Assembly: GCA_937891805.1 (NCBI GenBank)
Contig: CALATK010000132.1
Location: 1 to 8,676, forward strand
Direction: 5' to 3'
From: an uncultured Fibrobacter sp.
GTDB taxonomy: Bacteria; Fibrobacterota; Fibrobacteria; Fibrobacterales; Fibrobacteraceae
DNA: 8,676 nt
Shown: piece by piece, positions 1-7,576 of the stretch
Position numbering within the stretch: the first letter of the stretch is position 1
Layout: every line of letters starts with the position of its first letter
Translations under genes and position numbers: made by a program
The notes under the pieces: generated by a model
Databases searched by the model: none
Told to the model about the DNA's origin: nothing
Seen by the model: the letters and a program-made list of their open reading frames with translations, nothing else

Positions 1-114
1 CCGAAGCTTGCCCTTGCCGATGGTCATCACACCTTCTACGGTCTTGTGATCCTTTGCGGTGGCGTAAACGGTTGCACCAACCAGTGCTACCGGGAATTTG
101 CCGCCAGCCGCCAT
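1..114 (-). other. Possible non-native or antisense coding stretch at the left edge
   Basis: The minus strand from an ATG at 114 down to base 1 reads 38 codons, starting MAAGGKFPVALVGATVY and continuing with KDHKTVEGV and TIGKGKL. Its composition is that of an ordinary soluble protein. The same bases read forward in the sprA frame give three cysteines within 11 residues (nt 55-87) and little resemblance to SprA. The frame is codon-aligned antisense to sprA, and such frames often stay open by chance, so this is a flag rather than a gene call. No convincing ribosome binding site precedes the ATG. Confidence 0.2.
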
Positions 115-3100
115 AACGCAAACACCAGCGGAGACAACGAGGCCCTGGTGGAAGATTTCGAGTCTACGGTTTCCGGGCTTACGTACCCGCTGTCTAGACT
201 TTCCTGGTATCCGGCCTCGCCTCCGGGCGGTGTTGCAAGCCAGCCTTCGACCTATATCGAGAACCAGGACTACCGGCACAAGGGCGAATTTATCTGGCAC
301 AGCAATACTACGGAGCTGTATAAGTACATTTACCCAAGCGTTGGTAATTCCGACGTGGACAACCAGCACCTGACGGTGCTGAAGATGACCCTTCGTGCCA
401 ACGACAACCTAGTGGGGAATTCCTGGGGCGGTATCATGCGTCCCAACAGTTCCTATTATCAGGACCTGAGCGAGATGAAGTACCTGGAAGTGGTGGCCCG
501 CGGTAACGTAGGCTCCATTTACCTGGACCTGGGCCTTATCAGCGAAGATATTTCAATCAACGGTTACGAACCTAATGCTAACTACGACGGCGAAAACGAC
601 CTTGGAACCACCACGGCCCTCCATGACAAGGGCATAGACGGTCTTTCCGGCTCCGACGAGACAAGGCTGGTCTGGGACTGCCGCATTTCGGGTTGTATTT
701 CTTCTGAAATCACCATGGCCAGCTCGGATGCCTCCGAAAAGGATATCGCCCGGGACAACTACGACGAGGATTTGGAAAATGAAAGCGACCCGTCGGTCCA
801 CATCAACGGTACCGAGGACAACTCCGGCGAGCGGCTGTACGATACCGAGGATATCAACAAGAACGGCTCCCTGGACACGGACATCAGCTTCGTGCGGTAC
901 CGCATTGATTTGTCCAAGACGGACCACATGGACTACGAGGACCTGAAGAATGGCTGGCGCAAGTGGCGTATTCCCTTGAACCAGTACGATACCATCGTGT
1001 CCCCGTCGGGAAGCGACTACAAGACCATTCTTGCCGAGGCCCTTTATTCCAGGCTTTGGATTGGCGGCCTAAATCCGGGTGTTGCCGAATCCAAGGTCCA
1101 GATTGTGAGCCTTGCTGTAGTGGGGAACTCCTGGGAAGAGACCACGGTAGCCGACCTCTACAAGACCAGCTCTACGGAAAATTCCCAGGTGGTAGAAGTG
1201 AACGGCATGCCCACCCAGGTGCAGGAATCCATGGACACCCGTGACACAAGCCGTATCAAGGTCACCACCATCAACAACCGCGAAGATTCCAACATCTACA
1301 CGAAATCGCCCAATACCAAGACGGAACGCGATTCAGAAACCAATGCTCCCCTGAAAGAAACTGCTTTGGTACTGGACTATCAGAATATGAGTCCCGGTCA
1401 GGAAGTGGGCGTGACCCGCGTCTTTGAAAACGAAGTGAAGGATTTGTCCAGCTACAAGTCCGTCAAGATGGAAATCCATTACGAGACGGAAGCGGACAAG
1501 GTTCCTGTACGTTTTGCCCTTCAGTTTGGTGAAGGTTCTCTAGATGGCTCCAGTGATTACTATGAATGGAGTTTCCGTCCGACAAAGTACAACTGCACTT
1601 CGGGCGATCGCCCTCAGGACTGCCATGAAGAAAACTGGCTGGCCAACGCGTTCGCCATGGACCTTTCCGATTTCTCCGACATGAAACGTGGCCGTAAGCC
1701 TCCCTTCTTGGAGCCGACGGTCCGCAAGGTAGAAGGCAGTTCCCGCGAAGAACAGATCAAGCTGGTGGGTAATCCGTCGGTGACCCGTATTGACTGGATC
1801 CGCTTTGTCATTATCGCCGATGCAGACGCTTCGCCAGATGATTTGAAGGGAACTTTCTGGATTGACGACTTGCGCCTTTCGGACATGGATACGGAATGGG
1901 GCTATGCGGCAAGAACCTCGGGCCAGATACAGTTTGCGGACTTTATTTCTCTATCGGGTGCGGTGCGGTATCAGGACGGAGATTTTGCAACGCTCTCTAC
2001 TACGGGAGGGTCCCCGAAGCCGAAACTTTCCGATGCTGCGTCCCAGCTGGACATTGCGGGCGACTTGAACATTAGCCTGAACAAGTTCCTGGCCGACAGT
2101 CTCGGGTTCCATATTCCCATGAACTTCGGTTACAACAGCACCACCAAGCGCCCCTACATGAAGCCTACGGATGACATGCTTCTTAAAAAGAGCAGCTTCT
2201 CGAATCTGACCAAGGACATGTTCCAGAACGACCTTTCGGTGACGTCGAATTCTAAGGAACAGAAACTGCGTGACAAGGCGGAATCCAAGGGCTACGAGTC
2301 ATACGTTCGTGAAAAGAGTTTCAGCGTAAGCTATAGCAAGGACTACAAGGCGGCAGATACCAAGATAGGGGAGGCCCTTTCCCAGATTCTACTGGAACGT
2401 CCGGCGGCGAGTTATTCCTATGCGGAGTCCGAAGGCCGCGCCACCACCAGCGCTGACTCGACATACTCTTACAGGACTATTTTGGAGTACAAGTTGGGGA
2501 CCTTCACCTTGTTCAAGTTCAAACCTTTCGAAGGCCTTGGCAAGTTTGACAACGCCTTCAGCAAGGCCCTTGCGAAGACGGAATTTGAACCCTGGCCCCA
2601 GACTTTTGACTTGACGCTGTTTGATTTCAACTATGTGCGATATGTGGACCAGGATAGGGATCCGGACTTTGTGGAACCCCAGGTGGACAAGGTGGTGACC
2701 TACACGGCAGACTTGAACCACAAACTGAACATGCGTTGGAATATCCTTTCTTGGTTGAATACGTCATACTCCCTGAATATTTCCCGTGACATGCAGGGCG
2801 GTGGCGATCGTGAAGGATTCGTGAAGGAAAATTTCTTTACTACAAAAGAAGGTGGACTCTTTGCCAGCGATTACGTGTTCGATTACGACCATACGGACCG
2901 TAAGGTCTATATATCCAAGGATAGCGTGGTGATTGTGCCTCGGGATACGATTGCTCGAACTATGGAAGATGGCAGAGAGTGGGCAATTGACATGCAAAAC
3001 CCGGAAACCTATGAAATCCGCTACGACACCTCTGCATTCTACCGCGTGGACAGCGTGGGTACCCGAGAATATGGCCGTTCCTACGGTATTTTGAGAAATG

Positions 3101-4608
3101 AACGGACACGTACCCAGCAGTTCAAGATTGGATTCAACCCGAGGCTGATTCCCTTTATTCCGTTTAATACCACCTTTACTTCGGACTTCAACCAGCAAAA
3201 GACGATTCCCGACGAATACGACTTCTTGGACGCCACCGATATCGAGAAGAATTACTGGACTATATCCCAGACGAACCGCTTTGACTTTAGCCCCACCTTC
3301 AGGGTAATCGATTTCTTCCAGAATTTCGGAAAGGACAATGTGGTGGCAACGTCCCTTGAAAAGATCAAGTGGAATGAAATCCGCATGAGTTGGCAGACCA
3401 CGACAAATACCGTTGGTGAAAACTTTACCCTGTCGCAGCTGTACGAGGAACAGGGCGTGACCCCCATGGAATATTATCTGTATGGCCTGGGTCTCGGTAA
3501 CGGTTACCGCAATCGCGGGTTCTGGAACATTGTCACTGGCGATATGGGACTTGACCATCGTGACGACTTCACGCACTTTGCCCAGTATCGTAACCATCAT
3601 GTAGACACCCTTGTCTATCAGGGTAATTTCCGCCATTCCGTTTCCCGTCAGTTCCAGATAGGGACGGGCATTGTGTTGCCAATTTGGGATATCGGAGTTA
3701 CGGGTGACCTGATGTGGCGCGAAGAATTTAACCAGTCTCGTGAATACCCGCTGTATTTGGATACCACTACGGTGTGGCCGAAAATTGGTATTGGCGTGAA
3801 TGTGCCGAATTTCTCCCAGCGGGTGTCTTTCTTGAATGGGTTCAAGAGCGTGAGCACCACACATAGGTTTGATTACACAAGGACTACTGTGGTGCGGCCT
3901 TTCCAGAGTGCCGAAGACTCCTGGGCCCACCAGTGGAACTTTAACCCGCTGGTCCGTGTGTCTTTCTTGACACAGAGCAATATGCGGATTGACAATGCGG
4001 TGCGCCTGAAGATAGAGTCTACGGACAGACGGCCCAAGGAAGAAGTTATCGGTTATCCCAGCTGGCCCGATAAGGAAGGAGACATTCGGGATACTACGGA
4101 CTATTTCTGGGATACACCCTGGATTCATACCTCCCTGTACAACGACTTTGCCATCAATATCGGAAATGACCTGACCATTTCGTACCCGCTGAAGACCAAG
4201 CGCGGGTTCCAGCTATGGAAATGGTATTTCAAACTGGAAAACGATATCGACCTGAAGTTTACCGCCGGTTACGACTACAACAAGACCATCCGCAAGGAAT
4301 ACGACCCTGACCCGGGATACGACATGTGGAACAAGGCCAGCGGTACCGACGGTGTATTCAGACAGTGGAGTATCGACGGATACGATTATACGGTCTACAA
4401 GCCGGAACTCCACAAGACGGATCGCACGGTGCCTTCACGCACACACGAATGGTTCGTGCGGCCTAGCGCAGGCTACCAGTTCAACCGCATCGCTTCTATG
4501 AGCAGCTACATCGAGTACCGTCAGATCCACGAAAAGCTGGACGACGAGACGCCTCACCTGCGTCAGATATTGCAGTTTGAAATCGCGCTGATGCTTAGGT
4601 TTGATTAG
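1..4608 (+). CDS. sprA: SprA-like type IX secretion outer-membrane translocon protein, C-terminal part (5' end outside window)
   Basis: The frame is open from base 1 to a TAG at 4606-4608, giving about 1535 codons. A GTG at 46 is the first possible start, but SprA proteins usually exceed 2000 residues, so I read this as a 5'-truncated gene. Counting codons from base 1, I see the SprA-type VEDFES segment (about residue 50) followed by a SWYPASPP stretch, an EDINKNGSLDTD segment (283-294) and a WIDDLRLSDMD segment (620-630) that resembles the WVNELR..DFD region of SprA. The last ~900 residues alternate aromatic and polar residues as in a beta-barrel and end in LMLRFD. Known for the family: SprA is the giant outer-membrane pore of the type IX secretion system, working with PorV and plug proteins. 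The gene converges on batE with a 148-bp gap. The family call is strong. The first ~38 codons are doubtful because they are cysteine-rich and unlike the rest (see the entry at 1-114). Confidence 0.88.
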   Translation, partial: PKLALADGHHTFYGLVILCGGVNGCTNQCYREFAASRHNANTSGDNEALVEDFESTVSGLTYPLSRLSWYPASPPGGVASQPSTYIENQDYRHKGEFIWHSNTTELYKYIYPSVGNSDVDNQHLTVLKMTLRANDNLVGNSWGGIMRPNSSYYQDLSEMKYLEVVARGNVGSIYLDLGLISEDISINGYEPNANYDGENDLGTTTALHDKGIDGLSGSDETRLVWDCRISGCISSEITMASSDASEKDIARDNYDEDLENESDPSVHINGTEDNSGERLYDTEDINKNGSLDTDISFVRYRIDLSKTDHMDYEDLKNGWRKWRIPLNQYDTIVSPSGSDYKTILAEALYSRLWIGGLNPGVAESKVQIVSLAVVGNSWEETTVADLYKTSSTENSQVVEVNGMPTQVQESMDTRDTSRIKVTTINNREDSNIYTKSPNTKTERDSETNAPLKETALVLDYQNMSPGQEVGVTRVFENEVKDLSSYKSVKMEIHYETEADKVPVRFALQFGEGSLDGSSDYYEWSFRPTKYNCTSGDRPQDCHEENWLANAFAMDLSDFSDMKRGRKPPFLEPTVRKVEGSSREEQIKLVGNPSVTRIDWIRFVIIADADASPDDLKGTFWIDDLRLSDMDTEWGYAARTSGQIQFADFISLSGAVRYQDGDFATLSTTGGSPKPKLSDAASQLDIAGDLNISLNKFLADSLGFHIPMNFGYNSTTKRPYMKPTDDMLLKKSSFSNLTKDMFQNDLSVTSNSKEQKLRDKAESKGYESYVREKSFSVSYSKDYKAADTKIGEALSQILLERPAASYSYAESEGRATTSADSTYSYRTILEYKLGTFTLFKFKPFEGLGKFDNAFSKALAKTEFEPWPQTFDLTLFDFNYVRYVDQDRDPDFVEPQVDKVVTYTADLNHKLNMRWNILSWLNTSYSLNISRDMQGGGDREGFVKENFFTTKEGGLFASDYVFDYDHTDRKVYISKDSVVIVPRDTIARTMEDGREWAIDMQNPETYEIRYDTSAFYRVDSVGTREYGRSYGILRNERTRTQQFKIGFNPRLIPFIPFNTTFTSDFNQQKTIPDEYDFLDATDIEKNYWTISQTNRFDFSPTFRVIDFFQNFGKDNVVATSLEKIKWNEIRMSWQTTTNTVGENFTLSQLYEEQGVTPMEYYLYGLGLGNGYRNRGFWNIVTGDMGLDHRDDFTHFAQYRNHHVDTLVYQGNFRHSVSRQFQIGTGIVLPIWDIGVTGDLMWREEFNQSREYPLYLDTTTVWPKIGIGVNVPNFSQRVSFLNGFKSVSTTHRFDYTRTTVVRPFQSAEDSWAHQWNFNPLVRVSFLTQSNMRIDNAVRLKIESTDRRPKEEVIGYPSWPDKEGDIRDTTDYFWDTPWIHTSLYNDFAINIGNDLTISYPLKTKRGFQLWKWYFKLENDIDLKFTAGYDYNKTIRKEYDPDPGYDMWNKASGTDGVFRQWSIDGYDYTVYKPELHKTDRTVPSRTHEWFVRPSAGYQFNRIASMSSYIEYRQIHEKLDDETPHLRQILQFEIALMLRFD

Positions 4609-4668
4609 GATCTAGGGGCTAGAATCTAGGGGATAGGATTTAGTGGTTAGTGGTTAGTGGTTAGGACC
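4606..4668 (+). repeat. TAGNNNN heptad array, 9 units, starting at the sprA stop codon
   Basis: Nine contiguous 7-bp units each begin with TAG: TAGGATC, TAGGGGC, TAGAATC, TAGGGGA, TAGGATT, TAGTGGT three times, and TAGGACC. The first TAG is the sprA stop codon itself. Because 7 is not a multiple of 3, TAG falls in every reading frame within 21 bp. Confidence 0.85.
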
Positions 4669-4690
4669 GAAGGTCCGTAGGGCGTAGCCC
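4664..4690. other. Two adjacent mini-hairpins with 3-nt loops
   Basis: GGACC-GAA-GGTCC (4664-4676) is followed, after three bases, by GGGC-GTA-GCCC (4680-4690). The first overlaps the last unit of the heptad array. There is no T-tract on either strand, so neither is a standard intrinsic terminator, although they lie between the convergent sprA and batE genes and could stall or stabilise transcript ends. Confidence 0.55.
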
Positions 4691-4728
4691 GTTAGGATAG
4701 CCGGTCTCAAGAGTTGTCATTCTCGAGC

Positions 4729-4756
4729 CTCACAACTCACGACTCATAACTCATGA
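4729..4756 (-). repeat. CTCAYRA heptad array, 4 units, abutting the batE stop codon
   Basis: On the plus strand the units are CTCACAA, CTCACGA, CTCATAA and CTCATGA. Read in the batE direction they are TCATGAG, TTATGAG, TCGTGAG and TTGTGAG, and they follow the batE TAG (4759-4757) with no gap. Every unit carries a TGA, so stops fall in all three frames. Confidence 0.8.
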
Positions 4757-5521
4757 CTATTTCACAATCCCTACGTCGGAGAGTTTGACGAAGCCCTTGA
4801 TTTTTTCGCCCAGCTGTATTTCGGCGAAATTTCCTTGGGTGGAAAGCACCTGGAAAGACGTTCCTTCGGAAAGGGTGTTCAGGGTCTGGGACTTGTCGCT
4901 TGGGGCGCTGGTCACGTCGGCGTCGTTGGCGGTGACAACTCCGGTGATGTCCGTTTCTAGGACAAAAATCTTGTAGCCGGCACTGGCGCCAAAGACGCCC
5001 AAGATGATGGTAAGCCCAAAGATGATACCGGTGTAGATGTTTCGGGCCTTTTCGCGCAGGCTGATTTTGGTCAGCACGGCGGCAATGGCTATGGCCCAGA
5101 AAATGCCGAGCATAATCCAGAGCTGCGTCTTTAGAGAAATGGCGTGGTGCGCCTGAAAAAGGGCGTTCAGAATGGGATTTTCTTCGGAATCTTCGTCTAC
5201 CTTGTCGCGGGTCATGGCCTGGGCGTATTTCAGGTTATGCTGGATATCGCTGTCGTTGGCCCGGAGGCGGAGGGCTTTTTTGTAGTAGAAAATGGAGAAT
5301 CCCAGTTTTCCGCTCCTGAAATAGGCGTTCCCAAGATTGTAGAAAAGGTCAGCATCGTTAATGCCGCTGTCGGCACAGCTCCGCCATTCGTCAACGGCCC
5401 GTTCGAAATCGCCTTCGTTGTAGGCTTTGGTTCCTGCTTCGAGACCTGCACAGGTTTCCGCAGCATTTGAGGTGGCGAATGCCGTTAGAATAGTAATCAG
5501 AATAAATACAAAATTTTTCAT
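4757..5521 (-). CDS. batE: BatE-like protein: TPR, two membrane segments, SH3-like domain
   Basis: 254 residues. Order of parts: a signal peptide (about 1-20, TSNA/A), two tetratricopeptide repeats (about 22-53 and 56-89, with the YNLGNAYFRSGK and AIxxYxKAL-type pattern), a linker, two hydrophobic helices (about 131-152 and 162-184), and a bacterial SH3-like domain (about 192-252) ending FVKLSDVGIVK. This order matches BatE of the Bacteroides aerotolerance (bat) locus, thought to act in the inner membrane and periplasm with the other Bat proteins; its molecular role is not settled. The start is supported by AGAAGG five bases upstream and by the signal peptide. It lies 42 bp downstream of batD on the same strand, so the two are probably co-transcribed. 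Cysteines at 24 and 49 could pair in the periplasm; there is no lipobox. Generic TPR/SH3 membrane proteins look similar, but the batD neighbour makes BatE the best call. Confidence 0.85.
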   Translation of the reverse strand: MKNFVFILITILTAFATSNAAETCAGLEAGTKAYNEGDFERAVDEWRSCADSGINDADLFYNLGNAYFRSGKLGFSIFYYKKALRLRANDSDIQHNLKYAQAMTRDKVDEDSEENPILNALFQAHHAISLKTQLWIMLGIFWAIAIAAVLTKISLREKARNIYTGIIFGLTIILGVFGASAGYKIFVLETDITGVVTANDADVTSAPSDKSQTLNTLSEGTSFQVLSTQGNFAEIQLGEKIKGFVKLSDVGIVK

Positions 5522-5526
5522 ATAAA

Positions 5527-5532
5527 CCTTCT
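5527..5532 (-). promoter_or_regulatory. Shine-Dalgarno sequence of batE
   Basis: AGAAGG on the minus strand lies five bases before the batE ATG. It contrasts with batD, which has no purine-rich site at this distance. Confidence 0.6.
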
Positions 5533-5535
5533 CGA

Positions 5536-5563
5536 TTCCGAACTCCGAATTCCGAATTTCGAA
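5536..5563 (-). repeat. TTCGGAA heptad array, 4 units, between the batD stop and batE
   Basis: In the bat direction the units TTCGAAA, TTCGGAA, TTCGGAG and TTCGGAA follow the batD TAG (5566-5564) without a gap and fill most of the 42-bp intercistronic space up to the batE ribosome binding site. Unlike the other arrays, this unit contains no stop codon. The TTCGAA core is self-complementary, so weak hairpins are possible. Confidence 0.8.
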
Positions 5564-7372
5564 CTATCTAACTTTCTCGCAAAGCTTTTCCACATCGGCC
5601 AGCATCTGTTTTTGCTCTTCGGGTGTGGCCGTCACGGGAGCGTAGCGCACGAAGGCGCATTTTTCGAGCCAGCTGTCGATGGCGGCAATGGTTTCTTCTT
5701 TCACGCCGAGCCTTGCCAGTTCCTCTTTCATCTGGGGGCGTGTCATGCCCTTGAATTCCAGGTTGGTGGTGTCGCTCAGGTAGTTCAACAGCCCGTTTTC
5801 GAGAGCGGCAAAGAATCCCTTGCCGTCGCCTGTTTCGAGAGCCTTGCGGGCCTGGGCGAACTTTTCTTTGAGCTGCTTGTTGGCATGCCCCTTGCGGACC
5901 AGAGCCGCATTGCTGTTACGCTTGCGATGGATCTTGACAAGAAGGGTGGCTGCGATGTAGAAGGGAATGGCTGCGGTAAAGAGAATCCAGAACAGCACGC
6001 TCTTGTAGGGAGCGACAGTGTCCGCCTTTGCAGTACTGGTGTGAATAAACCGGATGTCGCTACCTAGGGATTCGATTTCCTGTTTTTGCACGGCGCTTGG
6101 GCCTGCGGACCCTGCCACGGGACCCTGGAAAATGGCTTCGGCACCTGCGTCCCCTTTTTCCACCTCGATGGTCCAGGGGCCTGCGGTAGCCGTTTCATAT
6201 TTTTTCTTGGCGGGGTTGAACCAGGAATAGTTTATGGCCGGGATTTCGAAGGTCCCCTTCTTTTTGGGGTAGAGGAAAACCTTGATGTCCTTGGAGGTGA
6301 TGACCTTGTTCCCCGTAACCTTTTTGGAGATGTTGTTCTCGGGGGGGACGGAGCGGAACTCGCTGAAATCGGGAAGTTTAGGGTCTGTGATGGTGCCAGG
6401 CGTACCGTCGCCCTTGATGCTTATGGATAGCGTCAGGGCTTCGCCTACCTTCAGATTTGTGCGGTCGAAATCGGCGCTGAACTTGTAGTCGCCTACCATG
6501 CCGCTAAAGTCTGCGGGTTTGCCTTGGGCGGGGAGAGGCTTTACCGTGATGTTTACAGTCGGGGTCTGGGTTTCGGCTTCGATAGATTCCTGCTTGATGG
6601 ACTGGCTGTGGAAAGACATTCCGCCCATTTGCTTCTTTTCTTCTACAATTTTCGGTTCGCCCCGCTTGGTGTACTTGAACTTGAAGGGCGGAATTTGCAG
6701 TGAGCCGTTTTTAGTGGGGGAGAGCCAGGCGAACTTGGCGCTGGCCTGCATTTCGCGGCGGGCGCCTTCGACGGGCTTGAATTCCATGGTGGAAAGGTCG
6801 CCGCGGTGGACGATAAAGTCGTTACCGGTGCTCATGTCGGTGGCCTGCAGGCCTCCCTCGAAATGCTCGTAGGTGTGGAACCCGAGAGTGACGTAGAACT
6901 GTTCCCCTTCGTAGATGGATCTTTTGCTGGGGGTGAGACTTACGGATACGGCTTCGTCGCTATAGGCCCGCTGGATATTGATGGGGATGTTCCCGCTGAT
7001 GGTGCGCACGCTTCCGTTGATGTTCCATTCGATTTGCCCAACGTCTAGGGAGCCTGTCTTTTTGGGGGCGCGGATGTTGAAACTATAGACCCTTGCCTTG
7101 TAAGGCCTGCCACCTCCGCCAAAGAAGGAGTTGAACATGTCTTCGAAATCGGGGCGGATGACCTGCTCTGCGCTGTCCAGGCCCAGGAAGGTGAATCCGT
7201 TACGCGTTTCCAGCTGCGGGACGCCCCTTTCGGTGGGGAGTTCCTGCAGGGGCACGATAAGCATCAGTTTGAAGGTCTTGCCGGCTTCTACGCGGTCCTT
7301 GTCCACCTGGAGCGACATGCGGGCCGTTGCGACCGACGCCAGACAGAGAAGAATCAACAACAATCTTTTCAT
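5564..7372 (-). CDS. batD: BatD-like aerotolerance protein
   Basis: 602 residues, within the usual BatD size range. A signal peptide (about 1-17, MKRLLLILLCLASVATA) is followed by a long beta-rich periplasmic region built from Ig-like segments (about 19-135, 140-280 and 290-405). This region includes the Phe/Gly-rich FNSFFGGGG patch (about 80-88) typical of BatD, and DRTNLKVGEALTLSISIKG (about 303-321), which resembles the recurring VGE/L.v.i.G pattern. One transmembrane helix (about 457-480) leads to a basic cytoplasmic tail of about 120 residues. In the family, BatD is a membrane-anchored partner of the VWA proteins BatA/BatB, linked to oxygen tolerance and stress. Here it is the first gene of a batD-batE unit, with a tRNA and terminator upstream instead of batA/B/C. 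The start is fixed by the signal peptide. No Shine-Dalgarno sequence is visible, and a TAAATTTG element lies four bases before the ATG. Confidence 0.88.
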   Translation of the reverse strand: MKRLLLILLCLASVATARMSLQVDKDRVEAGKTFKLMLIVPLQELPTERGVPQLETRNGFTFLGLDSAEQVIRPDFEDMFNSFFGGGGRPYKARVYSFNIRAPKKTGSLDVGQIEWNINGSVRTISGNIPINIQRAYSDEAVSVSLTPSKRSIYEGEQFYVTLGFHTYEHFEGGLQATDMSTGNDFIVHRGDLSTMEFKPVEGARREMQASAKFAWLSPTKNGSLQIPPFKFKYTKRGEPKIVEEKKQMGGMSFHSQSIKQESIEAETQTPTVNITVKPLPAQGKPADFSGMVGDYKFSADFDRTNLKVGEALTLSISIKGDGTPGTITDPKLPDFSEFRSVPPENNISKKVTGNKVITSKDIKVFLYPKKKGTFEIPAINYSWFNPAKKKYETATAGPWTIEVEKGDAGAEAIFQGPVAGSAGPSAVQKQEIESLGSDIRFIHTSTAKADTVAPYKSVLFWILFTAAIPFYIAATLLVKIHRKRNSNAALVRKGHANKQLKEKFAQARKALETGDGKGFFAALENGLLNYLSDTTNLEFKGMTRPQMKEELARLGVKEETIAAIDSWLEKCAFVRYAPVTATPEEQKQMLADVEKLCEKVR

Positions 7373-7376
7373 GGCC

Positions 7377-7384
7377 CAAATTTA
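7377..7384 (-). promoter_or_regulatory. Candidate batD promoter element TAAATTTG
   Basis: TAAATTTG on the minus strand fits the Bacteroidota -7 consensus TAnnTTTG. Only GGCC separates it from the batD ATG, so a transcript started here would be leaderless or nearly so. There is no good -33/-35 element at the right distance, which weakens the call. The same octamer occurs in the tRNA promoter at 7796-7803. Confidence 0.35.
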
Positions 7385-7400
7385 CAAAAATTGAGGGGCG

Positions 7401-7560
7401 TAGGTGTTAGGTAGTAGGGGGTAGGATTTAGGATCTAGGGGCTAGGATCTAGGGACTAGGATCTAGGATCTAGGGGCTAGGATCTAGGATCTAGGATTAG
7501 GGGATAGGTAATAGGTAATAGGTATTAGGTGTTAGGTATTAGGTGTTAGGTATCAGGGCC
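7401..7560 (+). repeat. TAGGNNN heptad array, about 22 units
   Basis: Contiguous units begin with TAGG at 7401, 7408, 7415 and so on; only one unit (7492-7497) is 6 bp. The last, at 7554, is CAGGGCC. The 5' half is dominated by TAGGATC with TAGGGGC/TAGGGAC interspersed. The 3' half alternates TAGGTAT and TAGGTGT (14-bp period, 7519-7553). The array is dense in CTAG (nine between 7435 and 7494) and GATC (six), both unusual for bacterial DNA at this scale. TAG falls in all three plus-strand frames. It lies upstream of batD and downstream of the tRNA terminator. Confidence 0.9.
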
Positions 7561-7576
7561 GCTGGGGACAAGAAGC

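Noticed and set aside
2764..4128. A 454-codon open frame antisense to sprA
   Set aside because: It is codon-aligned antisense to a recognisable gene; avoidance of certain sense codons keeps such frames open. Its translation shows no domain, signal peptide or sensible composition.
46..4608. sprA starting at GTG 46
   Set aside because: The frame is open to base 1, no ribosome binding site or signal peptide is present at 46, and the family needs a long N-terminal part.
4609..4756. A small protein gene between sprA and batE
   Set aside because: Stops from the arrays interrupt the frames, and no start with a ribosome binding site and sensible product was found.
5612..6430. Plus-strand open frames of 151 and 114 codons opposite batD
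   Set aside because: Shadows of batD, which has a clear signal peptide, membrane helix and family pattern.
7401..7560. CRISPR array
   Set aside because: The units are 7 bp and contiguous, with no 20-40 bp repeats or unique spacers, and no cas genes nearby.
7401..7560. Telomere-like or replication-origin iterons
   Set aside because: TAGG repeats superficially recall telomeres and the GATC cluster recalls oriC, but there are no DnaA boxes, no AT-rich unwinding region, no dnaA/dnaN/rep gene, and the site lies between ordinary chromosomal genes.
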